Shown here: positions 24,039-34,458 of the stretch, piece by piece
Position numbering within the stretch: the stretch's first letter is position 1
Layout: each line of letters opens with the position of its first letter
Assembly (NCBI RefSeq): GCF_000835495.1
Contig: NW_015622542.1
Coordinates: 1,510,485-1,574,484 of the forward strand
Source: Cladophialophora immunda
Taxonomy: Eukaryota; Ascomycota; Eurotiomycetes; Chaetothyriales; Herpotrichiellaceae
DNA length: 64,000 nucleotides
Direction of reading: 5' to 3'
Made by a program: the position numbers and the translations under genes
The notes under the pieces: model-generated
Told to the model about the DNA's origin: nothing
Database searches by the model: none
What the model saw: the letters and a program-made list of their open reading frames with translations, nothing else

Positions 24039-25055
24039 TTTGAGCTGTAGTGGTTGGGGGTGCTGCTTGGATTAGTAAGAGGACTCAAGAAACCTTCAAT
24101 GGCCTAGAAGCTTGTCAGTTTTGAGATGGTGGAGTTGTTGTTTGCGAAGGAGCTTGTTTTTATGGTAGATGATGCCAGGTGTGAAACGAAGGTCGAAGTA
24201 CGGAGGTATTTATGCCCTTCCAGCATCGTTGCAAAGAGGGCTGTTCGATGGAAGACAACTGCTTCGAGGCCCGTCAGGCGATGACAATCGCATTGAAAAC
24301 TGAGACATCTGCCACTGTGTCTCACATCTTGTGCTGATTCTTTGAGGGTCGATGAAACACACCTGAGCAGGGGGCTTCGAAGACTACGCAGCAGTTGCTG
24401 TGGCTGTACCTGCCGCTTCCTTTGAGGCTTTGTCGGTATGATCACAGTTGACAAAGAAGATATCGGCAACAAAAAGTTTTTGAGGAAATGAACAAAGGCA
24501 ACACGCCGCCTTCAAGCGGCTCGACAAAGAAACGTAGTCCTATGTGCGAAACGCAGGCATTGTTGGAAAGGGCAAGCATTGTTGGAAAGGGCAAGCATGG
24601 CGGTGCTGCCATTTACCGGGAGAGCCAATTACACCAGCTGTCAGTCTGTAGCGGCTGGCGGATTTGTACAGGAGAAGGGATTCATGCGAAAAGGAGTGGG
24701 AATAGAAGGAAGATTGAGAAAATAGAAGTGAGAGCGATTGGAGTTTATTCTTTTGCTGGCTTGAGCTTTATGCTTCTTTCAGCACTGTCCTACCATCACC
24801 AATATCAGAACTCCGTACCAATCAACATCCCTACTCAAGCAGATCAACTTCTCTGTTCTCCTCCGAGCGACGGAAACCGCACATTCTTACCCAATACTGG
24901 CCATCCACACATTCCTCGCTCGTATTGCTAATCCCTATCCAAGGAGACATGAAACAATATCCCAGCCACCTCGAACATCGAGCCTTGAGTGTTTGTATTT
25001 GAACCAACTTTCCACGATATCTGATATCCAGCAAGGTGCTTCGAGGGCGTATGGC
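24039..25055. other. Intergenic with a 20-bp tandem duplication
   Basis: No supported gene. At about 24557-24596 a unit of about 20 bp (gcattgttggaaagggcaa) occurs twice in direct tandem. Confidence 0.45.
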
Positions 25056-25517
25056 TCACCCACGACGGCCTCTGTGTCTGCCACCACGCCCACGACGCGA
25101 AGGGCCGCCATGCAAGATCTCGGCTTGACTGGCACGGGCACGACGGAGATTCTCTCTGACTTCTCTTTCGAGGCGGTCAATGTCGCGTTCACCGTGAGCG
25201 GGAGGAGCAGAGGTCGTGGCACCAGCCTCAACCGCAGCCCCAGCTTGAGTAGTACTGCCTGAGACCCCGTCAGCGTGCTCATTCGCAACAGCAGCGTCAC
25301 TCTTACCATCTAGGCCAGCTTGAGTGTTTCCACCTGGCACGGTGTCGGTCGACCCAGCCGTATCGCAGGCAGGCATCCCTTCCACGAGTCTGCGGCGAGC
25401 CTCCGTGAAAAGGTTGGTCAAAAAGCCTGACTCGATTGCGAAGTCGAAGGTCTCGACCATAAGGCGTCCCATCCTCTCAAGGTCTTGTTGGACTTCGTCG
25501 GGTATGGAATTTGGCAT
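25056..25517 (-). CDS. Hypothetical protein with RGG-like tail
   Basis: ORF of 153 aa. The N-terminus is helical (PDEVQQDLERMGRLMVETFD, ESGFLTNLFTEARRRLVEGM). The middle is Ala/Gly/Thr-rich and the C-terminus is a charged helix (DIDRLEREVRENLRRARASQ) ending in an Arg/Gly-rich tail (PSRRGRGGRHRGRRG). Such tails are common in RNA-binding proteins, so nucleic-acid contact is possible. No family recognised. Confidence 0.45.
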   Translation of the reverse strand: MPNSIPDEVQQDLERMGRLMVETFDFAIESGFLTNLFTEARRRLVEGMPACDTAGSTDTVPGGNTQAGLDGKSDAAVANEHADGVSGSTTQAGAAVEAGATTSAPPAHGERDIDRLEREVRENLRRARASQAEILHGGPSRRGRGGRHRGRRG

Positions 25518-26240
25518 GTTGTCTACTGTTGATAATTGGTGAAAGGGAAGAAGTTGTTGATTATGGGTGGTTGAACGGAACTTGGTAATGTCGCTGTAGA
25601 TGGACCGTTGGTCTGATCTGCTTGACTAGAGAAGTTGTCGCTGCTGTTTTCTTGCGGGGGAAAGTCCAACACTGAGAGCATGCCGCATACTTATACCTTT
25701 CCACGGTCGAATTGACCTGCCCCAAAGCATTTGGACGTGTCATCAAGTTTGCTTGATGCTGTAGCAGCTCTCTTTGTCCCAACGTCATTGCCGGAGTGGA
25801 TCCTTCAGCAGCCTGCCGCAGACGATAGAGACGGCGTTCAAGAATGGCAGTTAGCAATATCTGTTTGCTTTGTCCTTGTCCAGCCAGGTAATTCACGTCC
25901 CGTAGAAGAAGTTGAAGAGTAAGAAAGGATCAGCAGGTCAAAACACCCCTTGGAAGGACAAGTCCCAGAGACGGCCGCTTCATAATGCCCTGCCAACGTC
26001 AAGCAACAAGAAACTCTTCAACTCGGGAAGTTGCACAGCCTGGCAGAAGTTAGATTGATATGCTCATTCGGAAAATTAGAAAATCCGAGGTGGGCCCATC
26101 ACATGACAGCGGTCTGTGCAGCCGCTGATTGGATAGTTGTTGTTCCAGGCACACATGGTTGATCGACGTCTCTTCTCTTGGACAATTGAAGTCTTCAAGA
26201 CGCTGGCTTTGCTTTCTTCCTAGATGGCGCATCGCCCATC
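25518..26240. other. Intergenic upstream of the Zn2Cys6 regulator
   Basis: Promoter region between a minus-strand small ORF and the regulator. No other gene seen. Confidence 0.5.
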
Positions 26241-28600
26241 ATGTCGACCGCGCTACAACCTCTGGACCACAGCATCTCCGGTATATCCCCAGCCGCAGCT
26301 TCATCATCGTCCCAAGCCTCGAAGCCGCAGCGGGTGCTTGCCTGCGTTCTCTGCCAGCAGCGAAAGGTGAAATGCGATCGCATCTTCCCTTGCGCGAATT
26401 GTGTCAGGTCTCGAGCGCAATGTGTTCCTGGATCTGTAGTCCAGCGTCGGCGGGCACGAAGAATCCCCCAGCGAGACCTGCTGGAACGCATTCGCAAGTA
26501 CGAAGATTTGCTCCGTCAGAACAATGTCCCATTCGAACCACTCCATAGGGATACGGCCGGGGAGAAAGGGCCTTCCAATATGGAGAGTGGGTTTGACTCG
26601 GATGGCGAACATCCCGAATCCATGCACTCAGACATGCCAACTCCATCGACCACCCACAGGTCCGGAAGAAGTTATAGAGTAAAGTATGCTGCTTCCAAGG
26701 AGTTGATGCCAGGTGACTAATTCTGCCAGAAACGTATGGCATGTCATGAGCCAGGGGGTACAACTACCGACCTTAGTTGCGAGCTCTGCTGACTGCTGCA
26801 ACAGTATCGGGAACCAGATAGTGACAGCGCTTCCTCGCGTGAAGATGAGCTTGAAACTGCTGTGAAGCAAGCATGGGATCAATCAGCTGTAAATGACAAC
26901 AACCTTTTGTTTGGCACCAGTGGACCAAAGGTTGACCTCTCCAATTTACATCCCGATCCTGTTCAGATTTTCAGGCTTTGGCAGATTTACCTGGACAACG
27001 TAAATCCGCTGCTCAAGGTGACACACACTCCCACCCTGCAGGGACGCATCATCGAAGCTGTTGGCAATGTATCCAACATCAGTCCCACTTTGGAAGCCCT
27101 GATGTTCGGCATCTACTGCACCTCGCTTCTCAGCCTTGCGGCGGAAGATTGTCAAAGGCAGTTGGGCGCTTCAAAAGAAGATCTTTTGATAAGATATCAA
27201 CACGGCTGCCAGCAGGCTTTGCTCAATTGCTCCTTCTTACGGACCAACGATCGTGAGTGCTTGACCGCATTATATCTCTACCTAGTAAGTGTGGCCAATA
27301 GCCAAAGTTCTTTCTTCCTTTTTGACAATGTCAGATCTCCATCAGACCCAACACAGTTCCTCAGTCTCTGTCATCCATGCTGGCCGTGGCAATTCGCATT
27401 GCCCAACGCATGGGCATTCACAGCGAGTCGGCATTGACAAGACACACTACGCTCGAGGCGGAAATGCGTCGACGATTGTGGTGGTCGCTGGTTCTTTTTG
27501 ACTCGCGCATCAGCGAGACCTCCAACTCCAAGCCCATAACGCTAGATCCGACTTGGGATTGCAGGGTTCCTCTCAATGTGAATGATTCCGACCTACGGCC
27601 GGAGACGAAGAAACCGCCAGCGATGCAAGGAAATACCACCGAAGCGCTTTTTGCTGTCGTGCGCTGTGAGCTGGGTGAAGTGGTCCGCCACTCTTCCTTC
27701 CATCTCGACTTCACTACTCCGGCATTGAAGACCAATACCGACCCTCCCCGAGGCAGATTTGAAGGAGATGGCACCGAGCTGGCCAAGCTTGAGGAGATAA
27801 TTGAGGACCAGTACCTCCAACACTGTGACCCAGAGCACCCGCTGCACTTCATGACGATCTGGACGGCCCGTTCGCACCTCGCCAAATATCGCCTCCTAGA
27901 GCACCATTCACGATGTTCGAGCTCGTCTGCGCGGCAGACGGACGCACAGCGAGACACCGCTACTTCGCACGCGCTCAGGGTGCTTGAGTGCGATACCAAG
28001 GCCATGGGCTCGCCGCTGACCAAGGGCTTCCGCTGGCTGAACCACCTCTACTTCCCGTTCCCTGCCTACATCCAGATCGTGCAGGACTTGCGCAGCCGGC
28101 CGACGGGCAAGCAGGCCGGGCCAGCCTGGGAAGCCATGAGCGACAACTACGACGCCTGGTTCGGGCACCAGTTTCGAGAAGACAGTCCCTTTTTCCGGCT
28201 CTTCACCAAGTTGATCCTTCAGGCGTGGGAGGCGTGTGAAGCGGCTTCCGGCTTTGAGCAATCTGACGATATCTTGGTCCTGCCAAGAGTGGTCTCCTCC
28301 GTCAGAAACTCGTTGGCGCAAATGGCGCCGCATGCACGGAATGCTGACACCGACCCCCCGCCGAGCGTGTTTACAGGCCCCGAAATCGACGAGCATCCCA
28401 TGCCAACATCGACAATTACGCCGACCCGGCTGGGATTTCCGAACCAGAGCCCGCTGTATAGTAATGGCATGCAGGATGCGTTCAGCCTGTTCGGTCCGCA
28501 GATGGACATCATCGTGCCCGGCCAGGAGGCGCTGGGCGGCCACGTGCGCCACTGGGACTGGACCGGGCTGGGAGGACAGCCTGGCTGGGAAGGCTTCTGA
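26241..28600 (+). CDS. Zn2Cys6 transcription factor with fungal_trans domain
   Basis: Four exons, 26241-26683, 26730-26757, 26805-27284 and 27335-28600, with introns of 46, 47 and 50 nt, give 738 aa. The binuclear zinc cluster has Cys at 35, 38, 45, 51, 54 and 61 (spacing 2-6-5-2-6), followed by a basic linker (RRRARRIPQRDLLERIRKYE) that leads into a short coiled coil. The middle homology domain is typical: QIFRLWQIYLDNVNPLLKVT, TLEALMFGIYCTSLLSL, MLAVAIRIAQRMGIH and EMRRRLWWSLVLFDSRISE. This is a nuclear regulator; its target genes are unknown. Exon 2 is a 28-nt microexon, inferred because it restores NVWHVMSQG-YREPDSDS in phase. No metabolic genes lie immediately beside it. Confidence 0.9.
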
Positions 28601-29573
28601 TTTCCTACGGGTTACCGCATTTGGTGAAAGGGCAGTGATTGTGGATTCTTCCCAGCAATTATGGCTGGGCTCTCTAGGCGCATTGCATTGTCAAATGACG
28701 CCTTCCCTTATGTCCCTTTCGGGAGGACTTGTATAACACTGCCTACAAGGGGCGACAGTCTATTCTGGCGATGACGATATGAGGAACGCTCCCCTCTCAC
28801 GGTCTGGTATAATGTGGCGCGCATGAGGAAGTGTGCCCGCTTGAATCTACTCTATATGAATGAACACAATTCTCAGCTCAGTCTTCAATGGAAATCGTCC
28901 ATCCACGATGTCTTCTCTCGAGTGACCGGACGATCGAAGGAGGTCTAATGTCCAGAGACTCTCCGTGACTTTCTGAAAGACCCTCGCCTTCGCAGACCAT
29001 CTCTGATAGCGCAGGGTTGGTGGAAACGAAGGAGGGTGTCTGCTCGCGGCACAGCTGATGGAGGGAAGCCAGCGTCGAAATCTACAACGAACCCCCCCGT
29101 TCAGGACCTGGGGAGATGAACACGTGTGAATGGGCAGATCTGCTGAGATTCTGATCGGGTCATTCATTGAAATATCTCTGAACCTATTACTCTCGGAGCA
29201 AATACCCATGGGCCATTACTCATTTTGTCCCGAACACAGTCAGCTCCACATGTCGCTAGTCGAGCCCGGTTTTTCCTGTGAGTCTTTCCAATATGCTCGA
29301 TACCCTCAGCCACATCAAGCGCTGCTCACCAATGTTGAATTGCATGTCACGTTCCATGTTCTGCATACAGACACGAGCAGGTCTCCAATGGCTTCCGCGC
29401 GCGCGTTCGATCATTCTCCTTGCTCCTTGCCATAATACTCTTGAGTATTGTTTTCATTCGCTTGATTTCCATCTCTTGGACATTTGACTGCTCATGTCTC
29501 TCCTGCTGCTTCCTCACCCCGGAGGAAGACGCGATTGGATATTGCATGATTTTACTTGACCACTGATAAGTAA
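28601..29573. other. Intergenic, no gene recognised
   Basis: The 3' regions of convergent genes. No supported ORF. Confidence 0.5.
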
Positions 29574-30536
29574 TCACACACTCGGGGTTCTGCCTGGGAG
29601 CTCGACCCATCCATCCTTTGGCTGTGCCAGAGGTTTCACTCCTTTGCGGAAGACGAGCTGGACCTCATCGACCCAGTCGCGGGATCTGACCATCCTCGAA
29701 GAATACTCAAAATGCATCCGTCGGATACTCGACCAAGTTCTGTCGTACCCATGTGGACGAAGTCGATTGAAGAAGTGACATTCCAGCTTCGTCCAGCTTC
29801 TACCTTGAACTCGATCGCTGACCCGGCTCCAAATTGGTTCCCACTGATTCTTATCATCGGCGTAATCTGTGTCGTTCGGATACGGCAGGCCGATCAGGAC
29901 GACTTCCTCCAAAGACTCGAGAGCTTTTGCATAACGCTCGAGAACGGGGAACAGTGAGTCGACCCTCTGTCCTCGAGGCTCAAATAAGTCCCACAGGATC
30001 TCGTAAATCAGCCTACGGATTCTGGTCAACTTGCTCGGTGAAGGGACGCCGAGAAGAGAAGGTTTAAGAAATCCGAGTTCAAATTCGCTAGGGATGCGTC
30101 TCAGACCATTCCTTTGCTCGGGCGGTCCCCTGACAGGAACCATCGAAACGCCCCGCACGATGATAGTAGTCGTAGCGTAGAAGAGAGGCAAGAATTCCCG
30201 GTTGATCTGGCGGCATGTGAGCTGGAGGGAATGCCTGGTTCGAATAACGTTGGACCTCTCCAGCTTCCCTTCCTTATCGTCTGTTTTCGGCGGGATGGAG
30301 GTGAAGTTTTCGTAAACTTTGAGGCGGATCTCAGTCGGCAGATCGAGGAATAAAAGTGGTTTCTTCTGGCCCTCCCCCTCAGACAGATCAGTTGGTGTCT
30401 CCCGCGCCAGTGACGAGGGCTTCTTCTCCTGCGACGGCTTTTTGGTTGTCGTTGTTTCTGTCGCTGCTTCCCTCCGTTCGTAAGGACCACCCCTGGTGCG
30501 ACCTTTCGGAGGAGTGGATTTCTCGACTTTGGGCAT
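29574..30536 (-). CDS. F-box-like protein, tandem paralogue 1
   Basis: ORF of 320 aa. A Lys/Thr-rich disordered N-terminus (about 1-58) precedes an F-box-like helix pair, LLFLDLPTEIRLKVYENF, then LQLTCRQINREFLPLFYATT. This is the pattern of the many Pezizomycotina F-box/2EXR-like proteins. The C-terminal part has KLTRIRRLIYEI, LEEVVLIGL, SSIRRMHFEYSS and VDEVQLVFRKG, with an ending WVELPG that is shared with the protein at 31128-32414. If it is a true F-box, it would be a substrate receptor for an SCF ubiquitin ligase. The shared C-terminal motifs show that the two genes are tandem, same-strand duplicates. Confidence 0.72.
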   Translation of the reverse strand: MPKVEKSTPPKGRTRGGPYERREAATETTTTKKPSQEKKPSSLARETPTDLSEGEGQKKPLLFLDLPTEIRLKVYENFTSIPPKTDDKEGKLERSNVIRTRHSLQLTCRQINREFLPLFYATTTIIVRGVSMVPVRGPPEQRNGLRRIPSEFELGFLKPSLLGVPSPSKLTRIRRLIYEILWDLFEPRGQRVDSLFPVLERYAKALESLEEVVLIGLPYPNDTDYADDKNQWEPIWSRVSDRVQGRSWTKLECHFFNRLRPHGYDRTWSSIRRMHFEYSSRMVRSRDWVDEVQLVFRKGVKPLAQPKDGWVELPGRTPSV

Positions 30537-31127
30537 TTTGTCTCAGCACTGATTATTACGATGTGAGTGCGCTTCGAGGTGACGCAGGGAAAAGAAGTTC
30601 GAGAGGCTGTCGAGTTGGGGGCTTCGAGGATATAGGACCGTGAACTGAGTATTAAAGTGTAGGTGTGAGAAAAGGGGCAAAGGTTGAGGAGTTGACGAGA
30701 AGATGAAAGGTGGGAGAGGGCGAGATAGTCCAACAGTTGGTGGTTGTAGGGAGGAGTACTAAAGTTAATGTTAGTTAGAAGAAATTCACTACTTCAGCAG
30801 TTTCTTCTTCAAACCACTCTATCGTGCAAATACTGCGTCTTGCTAGACTGACCTTTCTCTCACTTGTCGCTCAAGTCGGTGAAGGAAATGGTTTTCGTGG
30901 AGTAAATACGGATGCTCATTGCCAGTGCGTGGACTGGAGTTGAAGAATTTCACTTCATTGCTCTATGGGCTCTCTCGTCGCCGAACTGATAACTGAGAAA
31001 TACTTCACCTCCTGCTAGAGACTTGCTCTGCGGTAAAGCGGCTCACGAACCTGCTGGAATCTATCCTCCCACGCCGTTCGACCTCCCTAACCCAGTCCCA
31101 TTCTTCCTTCCCACAGACCATTCTCCT
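30537..31127. other. Intergenic between the F-box-like paralogues
   Basis: Spacer of 591 bp, probably the promoter of paralogue 1 and the 3' end of paralogue 2. Confidence 0.5.
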
Positions 31128-32414
31128 TCAAGCACTAACAGTCCATCCCGAGAGGTCCATCGCTCTATCGCCAGGAAGCTCCATCCATTCCGAATTCACT
31201 GCTGCTGTAGGTTGCTGCGACTTGCGAAAGACTAATTGGAGTTCGTAGACCTTCACGCCTGGATTGAATGCGGTGCGATAGCTAGGAACGAGTTTCTTGT
31301 CGAAACATATGCGTCGTATGATGGCCCATTCTCTAAAACACCCAAGTTCGTCTCCTGGCTGGAAAAGGGATTTAACCTTGTCCCATTTGTTGGACCACTC
31401 ACTGCATTTCCCCCACACATTGTCCACCGTCACGTAGCCCCCCACAAGGTTTAGAGGTCTGTAGCAAATCGCAACCTCTTCAAGCCACTGCAAAGCTTCC
31501 TCTCCGGTGCCCTGTATGACTCGTGCAAAGGATTTCAAGTCTTCCAAGTCCATGGAATCCACAGAGGAACCGCTGATAACATACTGTAGCCTTCGAATGC
31601 GATTCAGTTTGTAATGAGGCTGCCTCTCGAGAAAGCTTTGTCGAAGCAATTCAGATCCCATGGGGCGCGTTTGGGGAAGATTGTAAATCATTTCAGCGCC
31701 TTTGTGCCACATATCCGCAAAGTTCGTCAAGGGTCTGTTTTGTCCTATGCTGGGCACGGAGAGCGAGTCCCAGTCAGAATGCAGGTTTCTCGCGGTAATG
31801 GTTGTGTTCGAGAAAAAGAGCGGGTCCCATTCTCCACTGATCTGGTGGCATACACGTCTGAGATTCTTTCTTGATACCTTGATAAGCAATCTCTCGTGTT
31901 GCTCCTTTCGATCGCACGGCTGCCATACTTTCTCGGGGGTGGTGAAGAGAAAATTGCTGTAGATTTGGAGTCGAATTTCGGCGGGGAAGTGGAGGAATGG
32001 AATCACCAAGGTGGAAGACCCTCGAGCCGAACCTTTTGGCACGAGAAACTTCCGGGGCTGTGGGATCGGTGAAGAAGAGAGCGTCGCAGGACAGCCTTGT
32101 TCAACAAAGCCGTGTGGCGTGACCGAGTTTGGAGGATTGTCGACTGGGGCCACGGATAGCCGCTTGAAAATCTCCTCTACTTGTGCCAACAGCACCGCTG
32201 TTCCGACTCCTGACCATTCAGACACGAGGCGATTGGAGCGACGACGGCATGCGGCCTTCGAAGCGATGTTTACAGCGTGTCGACCATACTGATGTCGTGC
32301 ATGAGGTGCTTTGAGGAGAGATTTGCCCGAGGCAGTTTTCTGTTTGACGATAGGAAGGGGGAGCTCATTGTTGGTGGACAAGTTGCGGCCGGTCTTGCGG
32401 CAGAATTCGAACAT
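31128..32414 (-). CDS. F-box-like protein, tandem paralogue 2
   Basis: ORF of 428 aa. After a longer basic N-terminus (about 1-135) it shows FLHFPAEIRLQIYSNFLF, RKNLRRVCHQISGEWDPLFF, KLNRIRRLQYVIS, LEEVAICYRP and YELQLVFRKSQQP, with SEWMELPG near the end. Each block aligns with paralogue 1 in the same order (LDLPTEIRLKVYENF, LTCRQINREFLPLF, RIRRLIYEI, VQLVFRKG, WVELPG). Divergence is high, so the duplication is not recent. The first about 90 residues lack recognisable features; the true start could be a later Met. A role in SCF-mediated substrate recognition is inferred from the F-box-like motif only. Confidence 0.7.
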   Translation of the reverse strand: MFEFCRKTGRNLSTNNELPLPIVKQKTASGKSLLKAPHARHQYGRHAVNIASKAACRRRSNRLVSEWSGVGTAVLLAQVEEIFKRLSVAPVDNPPNSVTPHGFVEQGCPATLSSSPIPQPRKFLVPKGSARGSSTLVIPFLHFPAEIRLQIYSNFLFTTPEKVWQPCDRKEQHERLLIKVSRKNLRRVCHQISGEWDPLFFSNTTITARNLHSDWDSLSVPSIGQNRPLTNFADMWHKGAEMIYNLPQTRPMGSELLRQSFLERQPHYKLNRIRRLQYVISGSSVDSMDLEDLKSFARVIQGTGEEALQWLEEVAICYRPLNLVGGYVTVDNVWGKCSEWSNKWDKVKSLFQPGDELGCFREWAIIRRICFDKKLVPSYRTAFNPGVKVYELQLVFRKSQQPTAAVNSEWMELPGDRAMDLSGWTVSA

Positions 32415-32964
32415 TATGATAGTATTGGACGAAGAATGATCCTCAGAGTGTTGCTGCTGTTGAGGGAGAAGGAATGTCAGTTAAATGCTGCGCGTTATAT
32501 ATTCACCGTCAGAGGAGAGCTTCGATGCGCAGGCAGCGAGGTGCGTTATTCACTGAGACTTGCCTTGACTCTCTTTGCGACTGTCTCTCTCGCCGCTGCC
32601 GAGATCCACGTTTCAGGCTCGGACACGGAAGGGAAAGGAATCAGAGGCTTCAACTTGTTTCGGTACTGAGAGACAAGGTTTATAGGGATCATGGATTGAA
32701 AGAGTTTGTTTCGTGAAGGTCTTGGATCTGGGTCTGACATTCATTCATCAGGCACAACTGCGTTTGCCGCCGCTACCGCACCTTTTCCACCACCACTTCA
32801 CTTCCTTTACTTCATCTCAGAAAGGGAACTAAACCTACGAACACATACACGCACACACACCAAAAAAATCAAAAAAATTCATCCAGCATCCAACAAAAAG
32901 GCAAAAACTTAGTTCAAGGCGAGCCTCGACCCAAGAAACCCCTCCACGAAGGTGGGTTTTTTAG
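32415..32964. other. Intergenic with simple-sequence tract
   Basis: It contains a short CA-rich stretch and A-rich sequence at about 32838-32910. Otherwise nothing recognised. Confidence 0.5.
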
Positions 32965-33359
32965 ATGGCAGCAACTAGGGCCCGTCTCTCCAGCGCTATC
33001 TCAATGAGAAAGGAGGCTGGATACTGGAAGGGGGACACCTCCTTAAACCGTGTCTCCGACGCACGCATTCTCACTGAGTATGAGAAAGTCGGTCGAATAC
33101 TGGAAGGGGTTCAAGTGGTTACTGCCGGAAAGCCTGCCTCGGTTCCGCTCTTCAGTCCCCTCGGCGACAGAAATTTGACGACAATAAAATATATCATCGA
33201 AGCACTGGTGAGTGGGTCTCAAGTCACATGAATGACAAGAGGTGGGCGGCAGAATCTCATCAGCCTTGTCCTCTCCAGGTGGCAGCCTCGTTGCATTGGT
33301 TTTTGGCGCAGTGGCTCAATAACGCCAGCTACCCCGAAGAGGATACAGGATTCTGGTAA
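32965..33359 (+). CDS. Possible two-exon orphan gene
   Basis: Candidate exons 32965-33207 and 33279-33359, joined in phase 0 by an intron of 71 nt (gtgagt...ctctccag), would encode 107 aa. The junction reads TTIKYIIEAL/VAASLHWFLAQWLNNA, which looks like a continuous amphipathic helix, and it ends DTGFW-stop. That stop overlaps a second good donor (gtaagt), so the protein may continue further. No family recognised. The support is a good splice pair and plausible helical sequence only. A transcript could easily contradict it. Confidence 0.3.
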
Positions 33360-33786
33360 GTATTGGATCAGAAAGAACTTCAGAGATGTTCAGTGAGATT
33401 CGTCTGCTCATCCCCCTCACTTGCTGAATCACGGCTGAAGAAAGCAAGGTGTGCCTCCCGGCGACGAAGGCGCCCTCTCAAGCCATGTTGGAGACTTTGG
33501 GGAAGTCTGAAACATAAGAGACTGATTCAAACACGATAATCTTGGATCGCCCGCAGGGCCAAGTGGCTACGTGCGAATGACAAGGATGTTACAGGATGTC
33601 TGGAGATTCGGCATCATGGAACATTGATCAAAGATTCGATAAGCGCGCACCACTGTTGATATATTTCAATTTAGATACAGTCTCAACCCTTTGGCAATTG
33701 TTTATTCGAAACTTTCCGCTGGTCACCTATAGATTCCATCCATTAGAAGCCCATCTGTCAAGTCCTATGATCCGTGGGATCACCCT
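33360..33786. other. Intergenic, no gene recognised
   Basis: No supported ORF. It may contain further exons of the orphan gene upstream. Confidence 0.4.
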
Positions 33787-34458
33787 TCAGAGACGAGCGC
33801 GCCCTTGATTTCCGATGATTCTCTGCAGCGATGTGCTGTCAGGCGTTGGCTGCCCATTTCGGTCATCGGTTGGAATCTGCTGCGAAGCGAAGGCCAGAAA
33901 CACCGCTTCCCAATGGAGATCCGGGAATTGCAGAAAGAATGCTCCGTCTTGTCGCACGCCGTTGTCAAACCCGACACTTCCTTGGTTCATATGGACGTCA
34001 TGAATGCCAGAGCCGAAGGACGAGCCGTACAAGTAGATTTCTGCCTCGTTACTGATAGCCTCGTCGAGGATAGGTCGGAGTTGATCGAGGATGTCATTGT
34101 CAGGCCCGTCTTCGAGAAATGGCAAGATTCTCCCATCGGGGATTCGGAGCAGGCTGCGAGTCCGGGTATAGTCGAGTGCAAGGTCGCGTGTGTCACGGTC
34201 ACGGGACCCAATGGCGTGGAAGCCGTAGTCTAAACGTGCGAGGTCCTGGGTGAGAGGGTGGGAGAAATTATGGTCGAACCAATAGACAAGTTCGTTTGGG
34301 TGGCCCTGCGACTTGACATTGATTGCTGCCTTCCGCTCGATGGTTCCATTCTTGTCATCTTTGAAGGATAGATTGATATGAGGAGTGCGGTCGTGCGGTC
34401 CATCAACTTGGTACGAAACGGGGAAGCCTTTCCATACGCCGTAGTGTGGGATAGGCAT
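33787..34458 (-). CDS. DUF2278 family protein
   Basis: Intronless ORF of 223 aa covering the whole family. Diagnostic blocks in order: HYGVWKGFPVSYQVDG near the N-terminus, KAAINVKSQGHPNELVYWFD, FSHPLTQDLARL, LALDYTRTRSLL, LPFLEDGPDNDILDQL and GSGIHDVHMNQGSVG. The last block is followed by RQDGAFFLQFPDLHWEAVFLAF. The family is frequent in bacteria and scattered in fungi. Its biochemical role is not established, though the conserved Asp/His residues in GIHDVHMNQG suggest a catalytic or metal site. No signal peptide. Absence of introns and the patchy fungal distribution would fit an old transfer from bacteria, but I cannot test that here. Confidence 0.88.
   Translation of the reverse strand: MPIPHYGVWKGFPVSYQVDGPHDRTPHINLSFKDDKNGTIERKAAINVKSQGHPNELVYWFDHNFSHPLTQDLARLDYGFHAIGSRDRDTRDLALDYTRTRSLLRIPDGRILPFLEDGPDNDILDQLRPILDEAISNEAEIYLYGSSFGSGIHDVHMNQGSVGFDNGVRQDGAFFLQFPDLHWEAVFLAFASQQIPTDDRNGQPTPDSTSLQRIIGNQGRARL

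Noticed and set aside
26706..26729. Very short intron (gtgact...gccag) as the first splice of the Zn2Cys6 gene
   Set aside because: Only about 17 nt, too short for splicing; the donor at 26684 gives a normal 46-nt intron and correct phase.
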